Source: an uncultured Collinsella sp. (lineage in GTDB: Bacteria; Actinomycetota; Coriobacteriia; Coriobacteriales; Coriobacteriaceae). From it: 7,613 nt of DNA. Shown one piece after another: positions 5,770-7,613 of this stretch. The stretch spans positions 1-7,613 of the forward strand of contig UROC01000083.1 in NCBI GenBank assembly GCA_900549345.1, in the 5' to 3' direction. Each line of letters begins with the position of its first letter. Positions within the stretch are counted from its first letter, which is position 1. The translations under genes were made by a program, and so were the position numbers. Under the pieces are notes generated by a model, which saw nothing but the letters and a program-made list of their open reading frames with translations, ran no database searches and was not told where the DNA came from.

Positions 5770-7149
5770 GTGCGTGCGTTTGCTCGACAAATGACAGAGC
5801 GTATGAAGGCGGTGGCGGCAGCAGGTGCCGTTGCCGCCTTTTGGCTTGCCGTGTGGGTGCTGATGGCGGGTTTTGTGGCGCAGCCGTTGATTTTGCCGGG
5901 GCCGGGCGCCGTCGTGGTGGCGTTGCTGCGACTGGTATGCGATGCCAGCACATGGGCGATTCTGGCAGGCTCGGGTGCGCGTATCTTGGGCGGGCTGGCG
6001 CTTGCCGCGGTGTGCGGCGGCGTACTGGCGGGAGTCTCGGTGCGATCGCTGACGTTTGCCCGCTTGGTGGCGCCGGCGCTTTCGTTTGTTAAGGCGACGC
6101 CGGTTGCCTGCGTGGTGGTCCTGCTGCTCATTTGGTTGGGGTCGGCGCGCGTGAGCATCGCGGCGGTCTTTTTGATGGCACTGCCGGGCGTTTATTTCTC
6201 ACTGGTCGAGGGTCTGGCGCAAGTGGACAAACCGCTGGAGCAGATGTTTCGCCTGCATGGCGTACGGGGCTGGCGACTGTTTTGCGCCCACACCTGGCGC
6301 GAAGTCCTGCCGTTTGTGCTTTCGTGTGCGCGTGCCGTGATCGGCATGAGCTGGAAGGCCGGTGTGGCAGCCGAGCTGATCGGCATGGCGGTGGGCACTG
6401 TGGGTGAGCGCATCTATCAGGCGAAGCTTTTGATTGAGACGGCCGACCTGCTGGCTTGGACCGTGCTGGTCGTTGCCGCCTCGTGGGCGTGTGAGCGCGT
6501 GCTGGTGTGGCTGCTGCGGGTTTCGGGGCCCGTGGCGTGGGGTGCGGCCGTGTGGGCGCATGGGGATGGACTACGCGGGCGAGTGGGCGGCTCTGCTGGC
6601 GGCAGGGCTGCAGCGGAGCTTGCGCTTGCCGTGGGCGACCGGGCACCGCGGGCGCCGGCGCTCGACAGACTGGTGCTCAACGTGCCTGCGGGTGGGCGTA
6701 TCTGTGTGATGGGCGCTTCGGGCATGGGCAAGTCGACGCTGCTTTCGTTGGCAGCGGGGGAGTGCGCGCCGTGCTCGATGGTGTTTCAGGATGTGCGCTT
6801 GGTCGAGTCCGCCTCGGCCCTGGATAACGTGCTGGTGTGCGCCGATGCATGCGTGGATGCTTCGAGCGCCGCGGCCTTGCTGCGCCGGTTGGTGCCGGGA
6901 ATCGACGTGCATGCGTACGTGGCCAAGCTTTCGGGTGGGCAGCGCCGTCGCGTCGAGATCGCTCGAGCCCTGCTGTGCCCCGGCGGCGCGGTGATTCTGG
7001 ACGAGTCCTTTACCGGCCTGGATGCCGCTGCGCGCGATATGACGGCCGAGGTCGTGCTCGACCTCCTCAATGGTCGCACGCTCCTGCTTGCCACGCACGA
7101 CGCCGCTGACGCTCGGGCCCTCAATATCTCGGAAATCATCACGTTCTAA
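5770..7149 (+). CDS. Fused ABC permease-ATPase (SsuC/TauC-like permease joined to a shortened SsuB-like ATPase)
   Basis: One 459-residue frame holds both membrane and motor domains. Residues 1-250 are a BPD-type permease with about six membrane segments (near 14-36, 64-88, 99-124, 128-148, 178-206, 226-247) and a coupling loop near 157-183 (EQMF...HGVRGWRLF). Residues 251-282 are a Gly/Ala-rich linker. The ATPase follows: Walker A GASGMGKS at 315-322, Q-loop Q340, signature LSGGQ at 387-391, Walker B AVILDE at 407-412, D-loop GLD at 416-418, H-loop H443. Only 19 residues separate the Walker A lysine from the Q-loop glutamine, about half the usual spacing, and no A-loop aromatic residue is evident. 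GTG 5770 lies 3 bases after the preceding stop; ATG 5791 and 5803 are alternative starts. It should work with the substrate-binding lipoprotein upstream. A sequencing frameshift that removed a stop between two genes is the main alternative to a true fusion. Confidence 0.82.
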   Translation: MRAFARQMTERMKAVAAAGAVAAFWLAVWVLMAGFVAQPLILPGPGAVVVALLRLVCDASTWAILAGSGARILGGLALAAVCGGVLAGVSVRSLTFARLVAPALSFVKATPVACVVVLLLIWLGSARVSIAAVFLMALPGVYFSLVEGLAQVDKPLEQMFRLHGVRGWRLFCAHTWREVLPFVLSCARAVIGMSWKAGVAAELIGMAVGTVGERIYQAKLLIETADLLAWTVLVVAASWACERVLVWLLRVSGPVAWGAAVWAHGDGLRGRVGGSAGGRAAAELALAVGDRAPRAPALDRLVLNVPAGGRICVMGASGMGKSTLLSLAAGECAPCSMVFQDVRLVESASALDNVLVCADACVDASSAAALLRRLVPGIDVHAYVAKLSGGQRRRVEIARALLCPGGAVILDESFTGLDAAARDMTAEVVLDLLNGRTLLLATHDAADARALNISEIITF

Positions 7150-7203
7150 ATACTTACTCAGCAACAAAATAATCCGTTTTTCTCCGTCCCCATGGGGCTG
7201 GTG

Positions 7204-7249
7204 TGGTATTCTATCTGCGGGGTAATACTTAGGAATACCAAGTAATACC
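7204..7249 (+). promoter_or_regulatory. Putative promoter/operator of the antitoxin gene, AATACC repeats
   Basis: TGGTATTC (7204-7211) and GAATACCA (7233-7240) form a perfect 8-bp inverted repeat. AGGAATACCA (7231-7240) and AGTAATACCA (7241-7250) form a near-perfect tandem direct repeat, and GGTAATAC occurs at 7221-7228. The left arm overlaps an extended -10-like element, TG-G-TATTCT (7204-7212), but no clear -35 box was found. RelB/DinJ-type antitoxins often repress their own promoter by binding repeated half-sites, so this is a sensible operator candidate. Confidence 0.5.
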
Positions 7250-7260
7250 AACACCGCAGA
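7214..7260. repeat. Inverted repeat TCTGCGG/CCGCAGA enclosing the AATACC cluster
   Basis: TCTGCGG (7214-7220) is perfectly complementary to CCGCAGA (7254-7260); extended to 10 bases the arms match at 9. The 33-base interior holds most of the AATACC half-sites. It may be part of a larger operator or form a stem in the leader RNA if transcription starts upstream of it. Confidence 0.4.
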
Positions 7261-7271
7261 AACAAACTCCG

Positions 7272-7328
7272 GATGCGGGCCAATCGGGTTGCCTTCACAG
7301 CCCGTCGCCCAGCCGCGTGGCCCGCATC
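7272..7328 (+). promoter_or_regulatory. Nested stem-loop in the antitoxin leader
   Basis: GATGCGGGCCA (7272-7282) pairs perfectly over 11 bp with TGGCCCGCATC (7318-7328). Inside, CGGGTTG (7285-7291) pairs with CAGCCCG (7298-7304), counting one G-U pair. The structure ends 22 bases before the ribosome site AAAAGGAAG (7351-7359). It has no T-run, so it is not an ordinary terminator for the upstream operon. Bases 7150-7203, after the permease-ATPase stop, show no other terminator, only a CCCCATGGGG palindrome at 7188-7197. Confidence 0.45.
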
Positions 7329-7363
7329 TATCCGCACCACCGTCGTTTCAAAAAGGAAGCGCC

Positions 7364-7612
7364 ATGGCAGAACACATGACCCCGGTTGTCGCGAAGGTCT
7401 TGCCCGAGGAGAAGGCAGCCTTCGCGGCGGCAACCCAGCTCGTGGGCACCACGCCGTCCAACGCCATCCGCATGTTTATCGCCGCGTTCAATCGCTGCGG
7501 CACCTTCCCGTTCGACATCTCGCCCAACGGGGCCTTTGGCAAAGACTGTCCCCAACAACTAGTCGTTGAAGAACGTCCCCAACGACTAGTCGTTGGGGAC
7601 GTTCTTAAATGA
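7364..7612 (+). CDS. RelB/DinJ-type antitoxin with a repeat-derived C-terminus
   Basis: The protein is 82 residues. Residues 7-51 (PVVAKVLPEEKAAF, then GTTPSNAIRMFIAAF, then GTFPFDI) fit the ribbon-helix-helix pattern of RelB/DinJ antitoxins: a short beta strand, a helix, a T-P-S-x-A-I-R-M-F turn/helix and the PFDI end. Such proteins neutralise a RelE/YafQ-type ribosome-dependent RNase and repress their own operon. ATG 7364 was chosen because AAAAGGAAG (7351-7359) lies 4 bases upstream. From residue 60 the sequence is not antitoxin-like: it reads PQQLVV-EE-R-PQRLVV, coded by a tandem 27-base repeat and palindrome. In homologues this region contacts the toxin, so the C-terminus may be altered or non-functional. 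The stop is at 7610-7612. A toxin gene would have to lie beyond the window. Confidence 0.75.
   Translation: MAEHMTPVVAKVLPEEKAAFAAATQLVGTTPSNAIRMFIAAFNRCGTFPFDISPNGAFGKDCPQQLVVEERPQRLVVGDVLK
7542..7606. repeat. Tandem 27-base repeat ending in a perfect 38-base palindrome
   Basis: Unit 1 (7542-7568) and unit 2 (7569-7595) are the same length and match at 24 of 27 positions; both contain GTCCCCAAC, ACTAGTCGTTG and an AAGA start. Unit 2 together with 7596-7606 forms a perfect palindrome at 7569-7606 centred on CTAG (7586-7589), with arms starting AAGAACGTCCCCAACGA. Unit 1 is itself nearly palindromic at its 3' end (CAACAACTAGTCGTTG). The form resembles REP/BIME-like or MITE-like dispersed repeats. 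It lies within the antitoxin frame, 9 codons per unit. As RNA it would make a long, almost loop-less hairpin and might also act as a terminator. Confidence 0.85.
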
Positions 7613-7613
7613 C

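Noticed and set aside
4711..5800. Similar starts of the binding protein (MRAF..EMTRR) and the permease (MRAF..QMTER)
   Set aside because: The match covers about ten residues and the proteins are otherwise unrelated, so chance is the simplest reading.
6434..6709. Alternative frame across the permease-ATPase linker as a sign of a frameshift
   Set aside because: The main frame gives a continuous permease end, linker and ATPase start without stops, and the other frame shows no ATPase-like sequence. The possibility is kept only as a check on the fusion.
7188..7197. CCCCATGGGG as a terminator of the importer operon
   Set aside because: The stem is too short, has no usable loop and is not followed by a T-run.
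7542..7606. CRISPR-like repeats
   Set aside because: There are only two adjacent units with no unique spacers between them, and they lie inside a coding frame.

Overview
The window looks like two unrelated pieces of gut-bacterial DNA joined inside one reading frame. Bases 1 to about 1403 resemble a low-GC Firmicute (Clostridia/Oscillospiraceae-like): AT-rich intergenic DNA, clear sigma-70-type promoters, AGGAG ribosome sites, an M16 peptidase and a small CBS-domain protein. Bases from about 1404 to the end resemble a GC-rich anaerobic actinobacterium of the Coriobacteriia (Collinsella-like): strong G/C third positions, tightly packed genes, an [FeFe] hydrogenase and a RelB/DinJ-type antitoxin. 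The taxonomic labels are inferred from gene content and codon use, not from a database search.

Left piece: the 3' end of an M16 zinc-peptidase-family gene (+) meets a CBS-pair gene (-) tail to tail with one base between them. The CBS gene has a good promoter (TTGACC, 17 bp, TACAAT) and a strong hairpin at the start of its leader. To its right a divergent promoter (TTGACT, 17 bp, TAAAAT) drives a frame that starts with a lipoprotein-type signal peptide. After 18 residues that frame changes, without a stop, into the body of a cytoplasmic flavoprotein. The signal peptide lacks its lipobox cysteine and the flavoprotein lacks its native N-terminus, so an assembly or cloning chimera is the simplest reading.

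Right piece: a compact operon. A GltD-like FAD/NAD(P)H iron-sulfur oxidoreductase overlaps by 7 bases a complete monomeric-type [FeFe] hydrogenase with all H-cluster motifs. This is the pairing known as the glutamate-synthase-linked (group A2) hydrogenase type. Two bases later comes a lipoprotein substrate-binding protein of the NitT/TauT-like class. Three bases after that comes one polypeptide carrying both an SsuC/TauC-like permease and a shortened ABC ATPase. The gene spacing suggests one mRNA, tying a redox/hydrogen module to uptake of an unidentified small molecule.

After a 214-base gap holding an AATACC-rich operator/promoter and a nested stem-loop leader, a RelB/DinJ-type antitoxin gene starts at 7364. 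Its last 23 codons lie in a tandem 27-base repeat that ends in a perfect 38-base palindrome, so a repeat element appears to have supplied the protein's C-terminus. Any partner toxin would lie beyond the window. No rRNA, tRNA, CRISPR array or transposase was seen.
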